Below are positions 53,385-62,892 of a DNA stretch of 64,000 nt, piece by piece. A model generated the notes under the pieces. That model worked only from the letters and a program-made list of their open reading frames with translations, was not told where the DNA came from and did not search any database. The stretch comes from Knoellia sp. S7-12 (GTDB lineage: Bacteria; Actinomycetota; Actinomycetes; Actinomycetales; Dermatophilaceae). The first letter of the stretch is position 1. Each line of letters opens with the position of its first letter. The DNA lies in the NCBI RefSeq assembly GCF_040518285.1, contig NZ_CP155449.1, positions 2,108,001-2,172,000 on the forward strand, read 5' to 3'. Made by a program: the position numbers and the translations under genes.

Positions 53385-54190
53385 CCGCGGGTATGCCGTT
53401 CTACGTCTCGCCCGAGCAGCTCATGAAGGACCGGGCCGACTTCGCCCGCAAGGGCATCGCCCGAGGTCGCTCTGTGGTGGTCCTCGGCTATGACCACGGC
53501 ATCGCGTTCGTCGCCGAGAACCGATCGCGCAGTCTGCACAAGATCGGTGAGATCTATGACCGCATCGGCTTTGCTGCCGTGGGCAAGTACAACGAGTTCG
53601 AGAACCTTCGTGTCGCGGGAGTCAGGTATGCCGACCTGCGCGGCTACTCCTACGACCGCAGCGACGTGACAGCACGAGGGCTCGCCAACGCCTACGCCCA
53701 GACGCTCGGAACCGTGTTCACCCAGGAGTCCAAGCCCTATGAGGTCGAGATCGTCGTGGCCGAGGTCGGGCATGACGGCGAGGGAGACCAGATCTATCGG
53801 CTCACCTACGACGGCTCCGTCGCTGATGAGCGGGGTCTTGTCGCGATGGGTGGGGCCTCGGAGCAGATCGAGGAGCGGCTCACCGAGCAGTGGCAGTCCG
53901 GGCTGACCCTCGCCCAGGCGCTGCAGCTCGCGGTCGCCGGCCTGGCCCACGACCCGGCTGGGGGACCCGACCGCGAGCTCGGTGCGGACGCCCTAGAGGT
54001 GGCAGTTCTCGATCGCACCAGATCGCGGCGCACCTTCCGCCGCATCAACGGTGACCTCCTCGCTCAGCTGCTGTCCGAGGACGACCCGACCGATGACGTG
54101 CCACCGGTCGACCACGACAGCCCGCGACAAGCGGCCAGCAACCCGCAGACGCAGCGACACGGCGACGAGGCGACCCCCGACTCCGACTGA
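53381..54190 (+). CDS. prcA: 20S proteasome alpha subunit
   Basis: 269 residues, ATG overlapping the prcB stop. Gate region [20 protein letters not shown], alpha-subunit signature [20 protein letters not shown], no catalytic Thr. The long acidic/disordered tail (about 50 residues after [11 protein letters not shown]) is common in actinobacteria. Forms the outer rings that bind the ARC tail. Confidence 0.96.
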   Translation: MTAGMPFYVSPEQLMKDRADFARKGIARGRSVVVLGYDHGIAFVAENRSRSLHKIGEIYDRIGFAAVGKYNEFENLRVAGVRYADLRGYSYDRSDVTARGLANAYAQTLGTVFTQESKPYEVEIVVAEVGHDGEGDQIYRLTYDGSVADERGLVAMGGASEQIEERLTEQWQSGLTLAQALQLAVAGLAHDPAGGPDRELGADALEVAVLDRTRSRRTFRRINGDLLAQLLSEDDPTDDVPPVDHDSPRQAASNPQTQRHGDEATPDSD

Positions 54191-54239
54191 GAGCGGGCCA
54201 GGACGTCCCGACTCCTCGCGCACGACTGAGGCGGGACAG

Positions 54240-54932
54240 TCAGTCGTCGGTTGGCAGGTGCTCTCGCAGCCACGCCACGGTCTTCGCCCACGCTTCCTGT
54301 GACGCACCCTCGTGGTGGAACATCGGTGACGGGTTGTCGAAGGCATGGTCGGCGCCCGGGTGCGTCACGAACGTGACGTCGTCGTGGCCGGCGGTGACGG
54401 CCTGCTCGATCTCGCGGACCGTGTCCATCGGGATGTAGTCGTCGCTGTCCCCGAAGTGGTGCAGGCTCGGCGTCGTCACATCGGGTGCAAGTCCCAGCAA
54501 CGATGGGAGGGCCGAACCGTAGTAGCTCACCAGAGCATCGGGCTTCGAATCCGCCACTGCCGCAACGTTGTAGGCCAGACCGCCACCGAAACAGAAGCCG
54601 AGGAGGCCGACGCCGCCCGAAACGGCGGGGTGGTCGCGTAGCGCGTCCAGGGCGGCAACCCCGTCCTCGACCGCACCGGGCCAGTCGAGCTCCTCGAGCA
54701 GACCCATCGCCTGGGGCAGCCCAGCGCCGCCCTCCTCGATGACCGGGTCACCGAGTCGTCCATAGAAGTGGGGGACGAGCACCACGTAGCCGAGGTCCGC
54801 GAGGTCCTGGGCGCGGGAGCGGATGTAGTCGGTGACCCCGAAGATCTCCTGGAACAGCACGATCCCCGGCCCGCCACCTGCCTCGGGGAGAAGCAGATCG
54901 ACGGGGATGTTGAGCGCAATGTCGTCAGCCAT
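54240..54932 (-). CDS. Dienelactone hydrolase family protein
   Basis: 230 residues from ATG 54932; the ATG at 54962 lies inside the inverted repeat and is less likely. Nucleophile Cys114 in GFCFGGGLA, Asp in HFGDSDDYIP and His in PGADHAFDN form the Cys-Asp-His triad of this alpha/beta hydrolase family. Substrate may be a lactone or ester; no catechol-degradation genes are near. It separates prcA from pafA together with the peroxiredoxin. Confidence 0.92.
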   Translation of the reverse strand: MADDIALNIPVDLLLPEAGGGPGIVLFQEIFGVTDYIRSRAQDLADLGYVVLVPHFYGRLGDPVIEEGGAGLPQAMGLLEELDWPGAVEDGVAALDALRDHPAVSGGVGLLGFCFGGGLAYNVAAVADSKPDALVSYYGSALPSLLGLAPDVTTPSLHHFGDSDDYIPMDTVREIEQAVTAGHDDVTFVTHPGADHAFDNPSPMFHHEGASQEAWAKTVAWLREHLPTDD

Positions 54933-54945
54933 GAACCCCATCCTG

Positions 54946-55012
54946 CTCGACTTATTGCGCATTCCGCCGTCTCTCGCTGGCCTCGTTCCGACGGAATGCG
55001 CAATAAGTCGAG
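54946..55012. repeat. Perfect 21-base inverted repeat between hydrolase and peroxiredoxin
   Basis: Arms 54946-54966 and 54992-55012 are exact reverse complements with a 25-base spacer. It starts four bases behind the peroxiredoxin stop and could be its terminator, but arms this long, AT-rich (GACTTATTGCG) and with no T-run are unusual; a footprint of an excised cassette is also possible. Confidence 0.9.
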
Positions 55013-55015
55013 GGT

Positions 55016-55651
55016 TCAGGCGATCGGGGCTGCGGCGTAGCGCAGGTAGGGCTTGACCTCTTCGACGTCCTTGAACTTGTCGCGGGCGTCCTCGGTGGAG
55101 ACGGTCGGCGCGACGATGACGCGCTCGCCCGGCTGCCAGTCGGCCGGCGTGGAGAACGGCCCGGAGTCGTTGACCTGCAGCGCGTCGAGGGCGCGAAGGA
55201 CCTCGTCGAAATTGCGGCCAGCGCTCTTGGGATAGACGAGGGAGAGGCGGACCTTGCCCTTGGGGTCGATGAGGAAGACCGAGCGCACACTCGAGGTGTC
55301 GCCCTCACCCGGGTGGATCATGTCGTAGAGCTCGGCGACCTTGCGGTCCTTGTCGGCGACGATCGGGTAGGTCACGGCCGAGCCGCCGACCTCCTCGATG
55401 TCCTTCTTCCAGGCGTGGTGGTCCTCGATCGCGTCGACCGAGACAGCGAGGACCTTGGCGTCCCGCTTGGCCCATTCGTCCTTGAGCGCGGCGACGCGCC
55501 CGAGCTCGGTCGTGCAGACGGGGGTGAAGTCCGCCGGGTGACTGAAGAGGACGGCCCAGCCGTCGCCCTTCCAGTCGTGGAAGCTGATCTCACCCTCGGT
55601 GGTCTCAGCCGTGAAGTCTGGGGCGTTGTCGCCGAGACGCAGCGTGGCCAT
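55016..55651 (-). CDS. 1-Cys peroxiredoxin (Prx6 type)
   Basis: Reduces hydroperoxides. 211 residues. Active site SHPADFTPVCTTELGR with Cys46; no second cysteine in the protein, which makes it the 1-Cys type. C-terminal extension of the Prx6 group (NDSGPFSTPADWQPGERVIV, then VKPYLRYAA). Reductant may be mycothiol or ascorbate-like, unknown. Promoter faces pafA across a 158-base gap containing a tandem repeat. Confidence 0.94.
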   Translation of the reverse strand: MATLRLGDNAPDFTAETTEGEISFHDWKGDGWAVLFSHPADFTPVCTTELGRVAALKDEWAKRDAKVLAVSVDAIEDHHAWKKDIEEVGGSAVTYPIVADKDRKVAELYDMIHPGEGDTSSVRSVFLIDPKGKVRLSLVYPKSAGRNFDEVLRALDALQVNDSGPFSTPADWQPGERVIVAPTVSTEDARDKFKDVEEVKPYLRYAAAPIA

Positions 55652-55707
55652 GGGAACAGTCCTCTCATCGGTAACACGAAGTTGTCAGAGACCAAACATG
55701 CCGTTAA

Positions 55708-55738
55708 GTTCCGGATGGTGGTACCGGCGTTCCGGATG
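55708..55738. repeat. Tandem GTTCCGGATG sites between peroxiredoxin and pafA
   Basis: Copies at 55708-55717 and 55729-55738, spacing exactly 21 bases, i.e. two helical turns. This places both on the same DNA face, as for a regulator controlling the peroxiredoxin or pafA promoter. Confidence 0.6.
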
Positions 55739-55797
55739 CTGGACGGTGCGCACCGGCCGTGAGGTCGCGGTTGGGCCGGGACGAGCGGCTGCGAGGC

Positions 55798-55803
55798 TAG
55801 GGT
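55798..55803 (+). promoter_or_regulatory. -10 box TAGGGT of pafA
   Basis: Six bases before ATG 55810, leaderless arrangement. Confidence 0.55.
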
Positions 55804-55809
55804 GACGCC

Positions 55810-57171
55810 ATGGACCGACGGATCTTCGGGATCGAGAACGAGTACGGCATCACCGCCTCGTCCGAGGGCCAACGCACCCTCACGCCCGACGAGGTCGCCC
55901 GCTACCTCTTCCGCAAGGTCGTCGCCTGGGGCCGGTCGAGCAACGTCTTCCTCGCCAACGGATCGCGCCTCTATCTCGACGTCGGCAGCCACCCCGAGTA
56001 CGCCACTGCCGAGTGCGACTCGTTGCGCCAGCTCGTCGCCCACGACCGGGCGGGGGAGCGGGTCGTCGAAGGACTCGCTGCCGACGCCGAAGCGCGACTT
56101 CGTGAGGACGGTGTGCGCGGAGACATCTACGTCTTCAAGAACAACACGGACTCCGCCGGCAACTCCTACGGCTGCCACGAGAACTACCTCGTCGGTCGCG
56201 CCGGCGACTTCCAGGTCTTCTCCGACACTCTGCTGCCCTTCCTCATCAGTCGCCAGATCATCTGTGGCGCAGGCAAGCTCGTGCGCACCTCCAAGGGCGT
56301 GGAGTATGCCGTGAGTCAGCGGGCGGACCACATCTGGGAAGGCGTGTCGTCGGCGACGACACGTAGCCGTCCGATCATCAACACCCGCGACGAGCCCCAC
56401 GCCGACGCCGAGCACTACCGCCGACTGCACGTCATTGTCGGTGACTCCAACATGAGCGAGACGACGACCCTGCTTAAGGTCGGGTCGTGCGACCTCGTGC
56501 TCCGGATGATCGAAGAGGGTGTCGTCATGCGCGACCTCACCCTTGAGAACCCGATCCGCGCGATTCGCGAGATCAGCCACGACATCACTGGGCGCCGACT
56601 CGTCCGTCTGGCCAACGGCCGTGAGCTGAGTGCCCTCGATCTGCAGCGTGAATATCTCACTGCCGCAACGGCATACGTCGAGCGTGAAGGCACGAGCGAC
56701 CCCGATCACAAGACGGTGCTCGACCTGTGGGAGCGCACGCTCGACGCGGTCGAGTCCGGCAACCACAGCAAAGTCGACACCGAGATCGACTGGATCATCA
56801 AGCACAAGTTGCTCAGCGACTACGCCACCAAGCACAGCCTCGACCTCGACCACCCTCGGCTGGCCCAGATCGATCTGGCCTACCACGACATCAACCGCCG
56901 ACGCGGTCTGTTCTATCTCCTGCAAGCCCGCGGACGAGCAGCACGGGCGGTCACCGACCCCGAGATCTTCGAGGCCAAGGTCAAGCCGCCGCCCACGACC
57001 CGGGCCAAGCTGCGCGGTGACTTCATCCGCGCCGCGCAGGAGAACCGACGTGACTTCACGGTCGACTGGGTGCACCTCAAGCTCAACGACCAAGCCCAGC
57101 GCACGGTCCTGTGCAAGGACCCGTTCCGCAACGAGGACCCGCGGGTCGAGCGGCTCATCTCAGGAATGTGA
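55810..57171 (+). CDS. pafA: Pup--protein ligase
   Basis: Attaches deamidated Pup to substrate lysines using ATP. 453 residues. N-terminus [20 protein letters not shown] with the first Glu, [20 protein letters not shown] with the catalytic Asp, [40 protein letters not shown]. The Dop-type loop is absent. Last part, about 70 residues, is the C-terminal Pup-groove domain. Own promoter. Confidence 0.97.
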   Translation: MDRRIFGIENEYGITASSEGQRTLTPDEVARYLFRKVVAWGRSSNVFLANGSRLYLDVGSHPEYATAECDSLRQLVAHDRAGERVVEGLAADAEARLREDGVRGDIYVFKNNTDSAGNSYGCHENYLVGRAGDFQVFSDTLLPFLISRQIICGAGKLVRTSKGVEYAVSQRADHIWEGVSSATTRSRPIINTRDEPHADAEHYRRLHVIVGDSNMSETTTLLKVGSCDLVLRMIEEGVVMRDLTLENPIRAIREISHDITGRRLVRLANGRELSALDLQREYLTAATAYVEREGTSDPDHKTVLDLWERTLDAVESGNHSKVDTEIDWIIKHKLLSDYATKHSLDLDHPRLAQIDLAYHDINRRRGLFYLLQARGRAARAVTDPEIFEAKVKPPPTTRAKLRGDFIRAAQENRRDFTVDWVHLKLNDQAQRTVLCKDPFRNEDPRVERLISGM

Positions 57172-57240
57172 CTCAGGGATCTGACAGGTCCTCTGGTTAT
57201 GGTGGCCCTTCCCAGTCACCGCCCGATCTGAGGTATCACC

Positions 57241-58194
57241 TTGTCCCGCCCCCGTTTTGCACCCCTCGCCGCGGCTCTCGTCGTCGGTGTCGTGGCCCTC
57301 GCCGGCTGCGGCGACTCCTCTGGCGACAAAGCCGGCGACGCGAAGGCCAACACCGGCCCGCTCGCCTCGGTGAAGGTCGAGGGGACTGACCCGGCCAAGG
57401 AGCCGACCGTCACCCTCGGGACCAAGCCGCTCAAGCTGACCGGTGAGTCCAAGCGTGTCGTCACCGAGGGCGAGGGCACGGTTGCCAGCGCGACCGACCT
57501 GCTGTCGATCAAGGCCCAGATCATCAACGGCACCGACGGCAAGGTCGTCACCAGCACCTGGAAGGAGGGCCAGCCGCTCGCCATCGACCTCATCGACCAG
57601 AAGATGCTGCCGCTCTTCAAGACCCAGCTGCCCGGATCCAAGCCGGGCTCCCGGGTCCTCATCGGGGCACCGACGTCGGCGGTCTACGGTCCGCAGGGCA
57701 ACACGGATCTCGGCCTCAAGGCCGAGGACCCGATCGTCTTCGTCATCGACGTCGTCAAGGTGGTTGCGCCGCTCAAGGAGGCCACTGGCGCGGCAGTCGC
57801 CCCCAAGGCCGGCCTGCCCACAGTGAAGATGAACCCCGGCAAGGCCGCAGCCATCACCATGCCCAAGACGACGCCGCCCGCGGCCCTTGTCACCCAGCCG
57901 CTCGTCACCGGCAAGGGCGCCAAGGTGGCCGAGGGCCAGACCGTCCGTATCGCCTACACCGGCGCTCTCTGGCGTGACGGCAAGGTCTTTGACTCCAACG
58001 CCACCGGATTCACCACTGCCATCGGCGTGGGTCAGGTCGTCCCGGGCTGGGACAAGTCGATCGTCGGCCAGCCCATCGGCAGCCGCCTCCTCCTGGCAGT
58101 GCCCCCGGCCGACGGCTACGGCGAGAAGGGTCAGGGCGACATCAAGGGCACTGACACCATGGTCTTCGTCGTCGACATCCTCGGCGCCGTCTGA
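57241..58194 (+). CDS. Lipoprotein with two FKBP-type peptidyl-prolyl isomerase domains
   Basis: 317 residues, TTG start. Lipoprotein signal with lipobox VALAGC (Cys23), so anchored outside the cell. A degenerate FKBP domain at about 70-165 (WKEGQPLAIDLIDQKMLPLF...) and a better preserved one at 215-317 (GQTVRIAYTGALWRDGKVFD, GVGQVVPGWDKSIVGQPIGS, VPPADGYGEKG). Probably a foldase for exported proteins. Stands between pafA and pafB as in other actinobacteria. Confidence 0.92.
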   Translation: MSRPRFAPLAAALVVGVVALAGCGDSSGDKAGDAKANTGPLASVKVEGTDPAKEPTVTLGTKPLKLTGESKRVVTEGEGTVASATDLLSIKAQIINGTDGKVVTSTWKEGQPLAIDLIDQKMLPLFKTQLPGSKPGSRVLIGAPTSAVYGPQGNTDLGLKAEDPIVFVIDVVKVVAPLKEATGAAVAPKAGLPTVKMNPGKAAAITMPKTTPPAALVTQPLVTGKGAKVAEGQTVRIAYTGALWRDGKVFDSNATGFTTAIGVGQVVPGWDKSIVGQPIGSRLLLAVPPADGYGEKGQGDIKGTDTMVFVVDILGAV

Positions 58195-58242
58195 CCCGTT
58201 TGTTCCGCACGACCACTGATCACCGCTCCGGAAGGACCTTCC

Positions 58243-58629
58243 ATGGGTTTCGACCCCGCCACCACCAAGCCTGAGATCGACTTCCCGGGCGACGCAGCAC
58301 CCACCGAACTCGTCATCGAGGACCTCACCGTCGGAGACGGCACCGAGGCCACGGTCGGCTCGACCATCTCGGCCCACTACGTCGGTGTCGCCCACTCGAC
58401 CGGAGAGGAGTTCGACGCCTCCTGGAACCGCGGCGAGCCGCTGGGCTTCCGCCTCGGCGTCGGCCAGGTCATCCGCGGTTGGGACGACGGCATCGTCGGG
58501 ATGAAGGAAGGCGGCCGACGCCGCCTGCTCATTCCGTCCGAGCTGGCCTATGGCGAGAGCGGCGCCGGCGGCGTCATCAAGCCGGGCGAGAGCCTGATCT
58601 TCGTCGTGGACCTGGTCAGCGTTCGCTGA
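58243..58629 (+). CDS. Cytoplasmic FKBP-type peptidyl-prolyl isomerase
   Basis: 128 residues, single complete FKBP domain (GSTISAHYVGVAHSTGEEFD, GVGQVIRGWDDGIVGMKEGG, LLIPSELAYGESGAGGVIKP). No signal. The ribosome site is part of a palindrome GGAAGG-AC-CTTCC just before the ATG. Tail overlaps the convergent DUF3866 gene by 14 bases. Confidence 0.95.
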   Translation: MGFDPATTKPEIDFPGDAAPTELVIEDLTVGDGTEATVGSTISAHYVGVAHSTGEEFDASWNRGEPLGFRLGVGQVIRGWDDGIVGMKEGGRRRLLIPSELAYGESGAGGVIKPGESLIFVVDLVSVR

Positions 58630-59719
58630 TCCGCTGCGTCGCACACACGCCAGCGACGGCGCTGACGACGAATGCGGCGACGTCCTCCTCGAGGCCACGC
58701 CCCATCGTCGACAGCTTCACCGGGCTGTGACGTAGCGCTTCCAGCACACCCTCCGTGCCGATCTCGACGACGTCGAGGTCGGCACGGCTGTGTGCGGCCA
58801 GGTCTGCGGCCTGCCGGCGGATGAGGGCTGCGAGCTCACCGCCGCCCGCGAGCACCGGGACGATCGCGGGAGAGAGCAAGGCCTTCCCGTATGCCGTGGT
58901 GCTGTGGTGCGAGATCCCGCGGTGCCGCGGGCGTGGGTCGCCTCCTGAGACGCGGAGCGCCGCGATGGAGGTGCCACCAAGGGCATGGGTCGCGTGCAGC
59001 GCCTCTGCGGCGGCCACACCGGAATAGCCCCATCGGGTGCCGGTGCCGACATTGCCCGGGCCCTGGGCGACGACGGTGACATCGGCTCCCACGACGAGGC
59101 GGGCTGCGAGCAGCCCACTGTGCAGTGACACGGCTTCGTGGTCGCCACCGAAGGCCTGACCCACGGTCAATGTTGATGCGAGCCAGCCGGCCTCCTTGAG
59201 TCCGGCCACCGCGCGCGAGAACGCGAGCGGCAGCGCTCCGCCGTCGGTCATGACATAGGCGACCCGGGCGTCCGGGCGCGCGAGACGCACGCCGGCGATG
59301 ATCGCGGGCACGGCGGAGTGCAGGTCGGCGACGACAACCGGCATCCCATCGATGGAGTCGGCCTCTTGAAGGACGTCGTGGTGAATGCTGTCCTGCTCGT
59401 CGACCGCGAGGAACATCTGTTGCTGCGGCGTGTAGCGAGCCTTGACGATGTGTCCGGGGGAGTCCGGGGCGTCGTCCGGGAGACGATCGGGGATGGCCAC
59501 GATGAACGCCAGGCCACCAGTGCCCAAACCCTTGAGCAGGGCCGAGGCGTTGAGGATCACCCGGTCTCCCGGCTCCGGACGCCCGACCATCGCCGTGTAG
59601 GCAAGGCCACGCACCTCGGAACCGGTGTCATCAGCGGAAGCCAGCCTCACGGCATACTCCACCGCTCCCGGCCATTCACGGATCGTCTCGACGACTACGC
59701 CCTCGCGCCACTGCATCAC
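58616..59719 (-). CDS. DUF3866 family protein
   Basis: 367 residues; GTG 59719 is seven bases from a TAGCCT box, ATG 59716 an alternative. Strand-rich N-terminal part (VVETIREWPGAVEYAVRLAS, then GDRVILNASALLKGLGTGGL), later VAYVMTDGGALPLAFSRAVA and GGDPRPRHRGISHHSTTAYG with clustered His. Function unknown, conserved next to pafBC in actinobacteria. Divergent promoters with pafB are nearly touching. Confidence 0.9.
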   Translation of the reverse strand: MMQWREGVVVETIREWPGAVEYAVRLASADDTGSEVRGLAYTAMVGRPEPGDRVILNASALLKGLGTGGLAFIVAIPDRLPDDAPDSPGHIVKARYTPQQQMFLAVDEQDSIHHDVLQEADSIDGMPVVVADLHSAVPAIIAGVRLARPDARVAYVMTDGGALPLAFSRAVAGLKEAGWLASTLTVGQAFGGDHEAVSLHSGLLAARLVVGADVTVVAQGPGNVGTGTRWGYSGVAAAEALHATHALGGTSIAALRVSGGDPRPRHRGISHHSTTAYGKALLSPAIVPVLAGGGELAALIRRQAADLAAHSRADLDVVEIGTEGVLEALRHSPVKLSTMGRGLEEDVAAFVVSAVAGVCATQRISER

Positions 59720-59726
59720 GAGGTGC

Positions 59727-59743
59727 AGGCTATCGAGTAGCGT
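59727..59743. promoter_or_regulatory. Back-to-back -10 boxes of DUF3866 and pafB
   Basis: TAGCCT on the minus strand (59727-59732) and TAGCGT on the plus strand (59738-59743) are five bases apart. Only one polymerase could bind at a time, so the two genes should compete. Confidence 0.5.
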
Positions 59744-59751
59744 CGGACAAC

Positions 59752-60741
59752 ATGAGCGCAGCGATGGGGCCGGCGGCCAAAACGGAGCGCCTCCTCAACC
59801 TCGTGCTCGTTCTCCTCTACACCCGTCGCCCACTGTCCAAGGCGCAGATCCGGGCACTGGTGCCGCAATACGGCGAGACCGCGTCGACAGAGTCCTTTGA
59901 CCGGATGTTTGAGCGCGACAAGGACGAGCTGCGTGGGCTCGGGGTGCCGCTCGCAACCGAGGAGATCGACCACTTCCACGAGGACGAGCCCGGCTACCGG
60001 ATCCACCAACGTGACTACGCCCTGCCCGACCTCGAGTTCGAACCCGACGAGCTCGCGGTCCTTGGCCTGGCCAGTCGCAGTTGGGCGCAGGCCTCGATGG
60101 CGGGACCCGCAGCACAGGCCCTGCGCAAGCTGCGCGCCGCTGGTGTCGAGCGCGACGAGGGCGCCCTCATCGGCATCGAGCCGCGACTGCGCACGACCGA
60201 GCCAGCCTTCGAGGCGGTCAAGGACGCGGTGCTGAGCCGCACGCCCATCACGTTCACGTACCGACGTCCCGAGGGAAGCGAGCCCCAGACGCGCAAGGTG
60301 CAGCCGTGGTCGCTCGTCCAGTGGCACGGCCGGTGGTACCTCGCGGGCTACGACCTCGATCGTGAGGACACGCGGGTGTTCCGGTTGTCACGCGTTGACG
60401 GTGCGGTTCGCAAAGCGGGTCGTGCTGGTTCCTTCAACGTCCCGGCCGACCACGAGGCACGCATCATGGTCGAGCGCTCCGCACCGCGAGGTCCAGCCCG
60501 ACCGGCCACGCTGCTCGTCCGGCCCGGAGCCGCCCACAGCCTGCGCCGACGAGCCACGGCGACGTCCGAGACCGACAGCGGCTGGTCGCAGCTGTCCACC
60601 GACTTCCACGACGTCGATGGCTTCGCGGCCGAGATCGCGGGCCACGCCGACAACGTGCGAGTCCTCGACCCTCCGGAGCTGCTCGAGCGCGTGCAGACCC
60701 AGTTGCGCGCCACGCTCGCCGCGCACGAGGCAGGCGTCTGA
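59752..60741 (+). CDS. pafB: WYL-domain transcriptional regulator PafB
   Basis: 329 residues: winged helix-turn-helix 10-75 (KTERLLNLVLVLLYTRRPLS, TASTESFDRMFERDKDELRG), WYL domain about 150-230 (ITFTYRRPEGSEPQTRKVQP with WYLAGYDLDREDTRVFRLSR) and a C-terminal WCX-type part. With PafC it forms the regulator of the DNA-damage response in mycobacteria, despite the genes' place in the proteasome locus. Stop overlaps pafC start (TGATG). Confidence 0.94.
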   Translation: MSAAMGPAAKTERLLNLVLVLLYTRRPLSKAQIRALVPQYGETASTESFDRMFERDKDELRGLGVPLATEEIDHFHEDEPGYRIHQRDYALPDLEFEPDELAVLGLASRSWAQASMAGPAAQALRKLRAAGVERDEGALIGIEPRLRTTEPAFEAVKDAVLSRTPITFTYRRPEGSEPQTRKVQPWSLVQWHGRWYLAGYDLDREDTRVFRLSRVDGAVRKAGRAGSFNVPADHEARIMVERSAPRGPARPATLLVRPGAAHSLRRRATATSETDSGWSQLSTDFHDVDGFAAEIAGHADNVRVLDPPELLERVQTQLRATLAAHEAGV

Positions 60742-61712
60742 TGGCCACCGAGACCGCGACCAACCGGCTCGCCCGCCTGCTCACGATGGTGCCGTGGCTC
60801 GTCAACCGTCAGGGAATCGAGCTCGAGGAGGCCGCGCGCGGCCTTGACGTCTCCGTCGAGCAGCTCGAGTCCGACCTCAACCTGCTCTTCCTCTGCGGCT
60901 ACGGGCAGATGCCCGACGAGCTCATCGAGGCCGACTGGGAGGAGGGTCGGGTCTTCGTGGGCAACGCGGACACGATCTCGCGGCCCCTGCGTCTCGGCGT
61001 GGATGAGGCAGTGACCCTCATCGTCGGGCTGCGCACCCTGCTCGACGTTCCCGGCCTGACCGAGCGCGACGCCATCGAGCGGGCCCTGGCCAAGCTCGAG
61101 GTCGCGTCAGGGACGGCAGCCGAGGCCGCAGCACGCGTGTCCGTGGATCTGGCCGGGGAGCGCGTCGACGACACCACCTTGGCCCGGGCTCGCGAGGGTG
61201 TCGAGCAGCACCGCCGCCTCCACCTGACCTATCACGTTCCCGGGCGCGACGAGTCGACCGAACGTGACGTCGACCCGATGCGCGTCATTGCGGCTGACGG
61301 GCACTGGTACCTCGAGGGCTACTGCCACCGTGCTGCAGGTGTGCGCGTGTTCCGGCTCGACCGGGTCGAGGACCTGACGGTTCTTGACCAGGACGGGACC
61401 CCTCCCGAAGGGGTGGCACCACGCGAGCTCGGTGAGAGCATCTTCAGCCCGGCCAAGGACGACCTTCTCGTGACGGTGCGCCTGCTGCCGGGCGCGCTCT
61501 GGGTGAGTGACTACTACCCGATCGAGTCCTCTCAGGATGCCAAGGACGGCTCCCGGACCATCACCCTGCGCACGGCGGACACCGCCTGGATCGAGCGGCT
61601 CGTCCTGCGCCTCGGCGGGCACGCGGTCGTCCTGGGCCCGCCTGATCTCACGGAGCGGATTGCCGCTCGTGTCCACGCAGCGTTGGCGCCACAGACTCAC
61701 GACGTAGACTGA
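60741..61712 (+). CDS. pafC: WYL-domain transcriptional regulator PafC
   Basis: 323 residues, ATG overlapping the pafB stop. HTH at the N-terminus ([40 protein letters not shown]), WYL domain about 150-235 ([40 protein letters not shown]) and a C-terminal domain. Partner of PafB. The final codons contain TAGACT, a possible -10 box for tatA. Confidence 0.94.
   Translation: MATETATNRLARLLTMVPWLVNRQGIELEEAARGLDVSVEQLESDLNLLFLCGYGQMPDELIEADWEEGRVFVGNADTISRPLRLGVDEAVTLIVGLRTLLDVPGLTERDAIERALAKLEVASGTAAEAAARVSVDLAGERVDDTTLARAREGVEQHRRLHLTYHVPGRDESTERDVDPMRVIAADGHWYLEGYCHRAAGVRVFRLDRVEDLTVLDQDGTPPEGVAPRELGESIFSPAKDDLLVTVRLLPGALWVSDYYPIESSQDAKDGSRTITLRTADTAWIERLVLRLGGHAVVLGPPDLTERIAARVHAALAPQTHDVD
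61706..61711 (+). promoter_or_regulatory. Possible -10 box TAGACT for tatAC
   Basis: Lies over the last pafC codons; a 30-base leader with GGAAGAAGG precedes tatA. Confidence 0.35.
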
Positions 61713-61746
61713 TCACAGACCTCTCATCGGAAGAAGGCACAGCCTC

Positions 61747-62040
61747 ATGCGCAACATCGGCGCCCCTGAAATCATCATCATTGCCGTCCTGCTCATCGTC
61801 ATCTTCGGCTGGAAGCGCCTGCCCGACGCGGCACGCAGCCTCGGGCGCTCGGCCCGGGTCTTCAAGTCCGAGGTCGACGAGATGAAGAGCGACGGCAAGG
61901 ACAAGAAGCCGTCCGAGACCGTTCCCGGTGAGACGGTGCACCGTGGGACTTCGCCGACGCCGACTGCCACCTCGCCGATCGACGAGAACGCGCCCCGGAC
62001 GGACAACCAGTCCGGTCCCACGTCCGGTCCCACCGTCTGA
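61747..62040 (+). CDS. tatA: Sec-independent protein translocase subunit TatA
   Basis: 97 residues. N-terminal membrane helix [20 protein letters not shown] with the F-G hinge, amphipathic helix [20 protein letters not shown], disordered polar tail. Forms the pore-like oligomer of the Tat pathway that exports folded proteins. tatC follows after 12 bases. Confidence 0.96.
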   Translation: MRNIGAPEIIIIAVLLIVIFGWKRLPDAARSLGRSARVFKSEVDEMKSDGKDKKPSETVPGETVHRGTSPTPTATSPIDENAPRTDNQSGPTSGPTV

Positions 62041-62052
62041 CCCATTTCTTCG

Positions 62053-62892
62053 ATGCCCCGAGTTGCCAAGCCCGGTCGTCCTCGCCTGCCCCGCCGGCGC
62101 GAGCGTGACCCCGAAGGCAAGATGTCTCTCGGCGACCACCTACGTGAGTTCCGTCGACGGGTGGTCATTGCGGCGGCCACTGTTGTCGTGGCGGCCGTTG
62201 CGGCAGGTCTGAACTACGAGCGCATCTTCATCTTCTTGGCCGACCCGTTCTACGACTACAAGGACGCGAACCCCCAAAGCAGCATCAGCCTCAACTTCGG
62301 CGAAGCGACCTCAGCATTCTCGAACCTCATCACCCTGTCGGTCTTCGTCGGGGTCCTGGCCGCAAGTCCCGTGTGGCTCTACCAACTCTGGGCTTTCGTC
62401 GTTCCGGGGCTGACCAAGAAGGAGAAGCGGATCTCGCTGGCGTTCATCGCCGCGACCGTCCCCCTCTTCCTCGGCGGTTGCCTGCTCGCCTATGTCGTGC
62501 TGCCCCAGTCGCTGAAGTTGCTCTACGGCTTCTCGCCCGAGGGGACATCCAACATTCAGCAGGTCTCGGCCTACTTCTCGTTCGTCACCCGCTTCATCCT
62601 GGTTTTCGGTGGCGGCTTTCTCTTCCCAGTCTTCCTCGTGGCCTTCAACGCCGTAGGGATCCTCTCCGCCGAGAAGATGATCCGTGGGTGGCGGGTGGCG
62701 GTCGTGCTCATCTTTGTCTTCGCTGCGGTTGCCACCCCCACGGCCGACCCGATGACGATGTTCCTCCTCGCAGCTCCGCTGATGCTGCTCTACTTCGTCG
62801 CCTATGGCATCGCCAAACTCATCGACCGGAGGCGCGCCAAGAGTCGCCCCGACTGGTTGGAGACGTCTGACGACGAGGCCTCGGCCCTGTGA
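62053..62892 (+). CDS. tatC: Sec-independent protein translocase subunit TatC
   Basis: 279 residues, six membrane helices. Family motifs: MSLGDHLREFRRRVVIAAAT near residue 24 with the H-L-x-E-x-R motif that reads twin-arginine signals, SPVWLYQLWAFVVPGLTKKE after helix 2, FVTRFILVFGGGFLFPVFLV in the fourth segment. Stop overlaps the next gene (GTGA). Confidence 0.97.
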   Translation: MPRVAKPGRPRLPRRRERDPEGKMSLGDHLREFRRRVVIAAATVVVAAVAAGLNYERIFIFLADPFYDYKDANPQSSISLNFGEATSAFSNLITLSVFVGVLAASPVWLYQLWAFVVPGLTKKEKRISLAFIAATVPLFLGGCLLAYVVLPQSLKLLYGFSPEGTSNIQQVSAYFSFVTRFILVFGGGFLFPVFLVAFNAVGILSAEKMIRGWRVAVVLIFVFAAVATPTADPMTMFLLAAPLMLLYFVAYGIAKLIDRRRAKSRPDWLETSDDEASAL

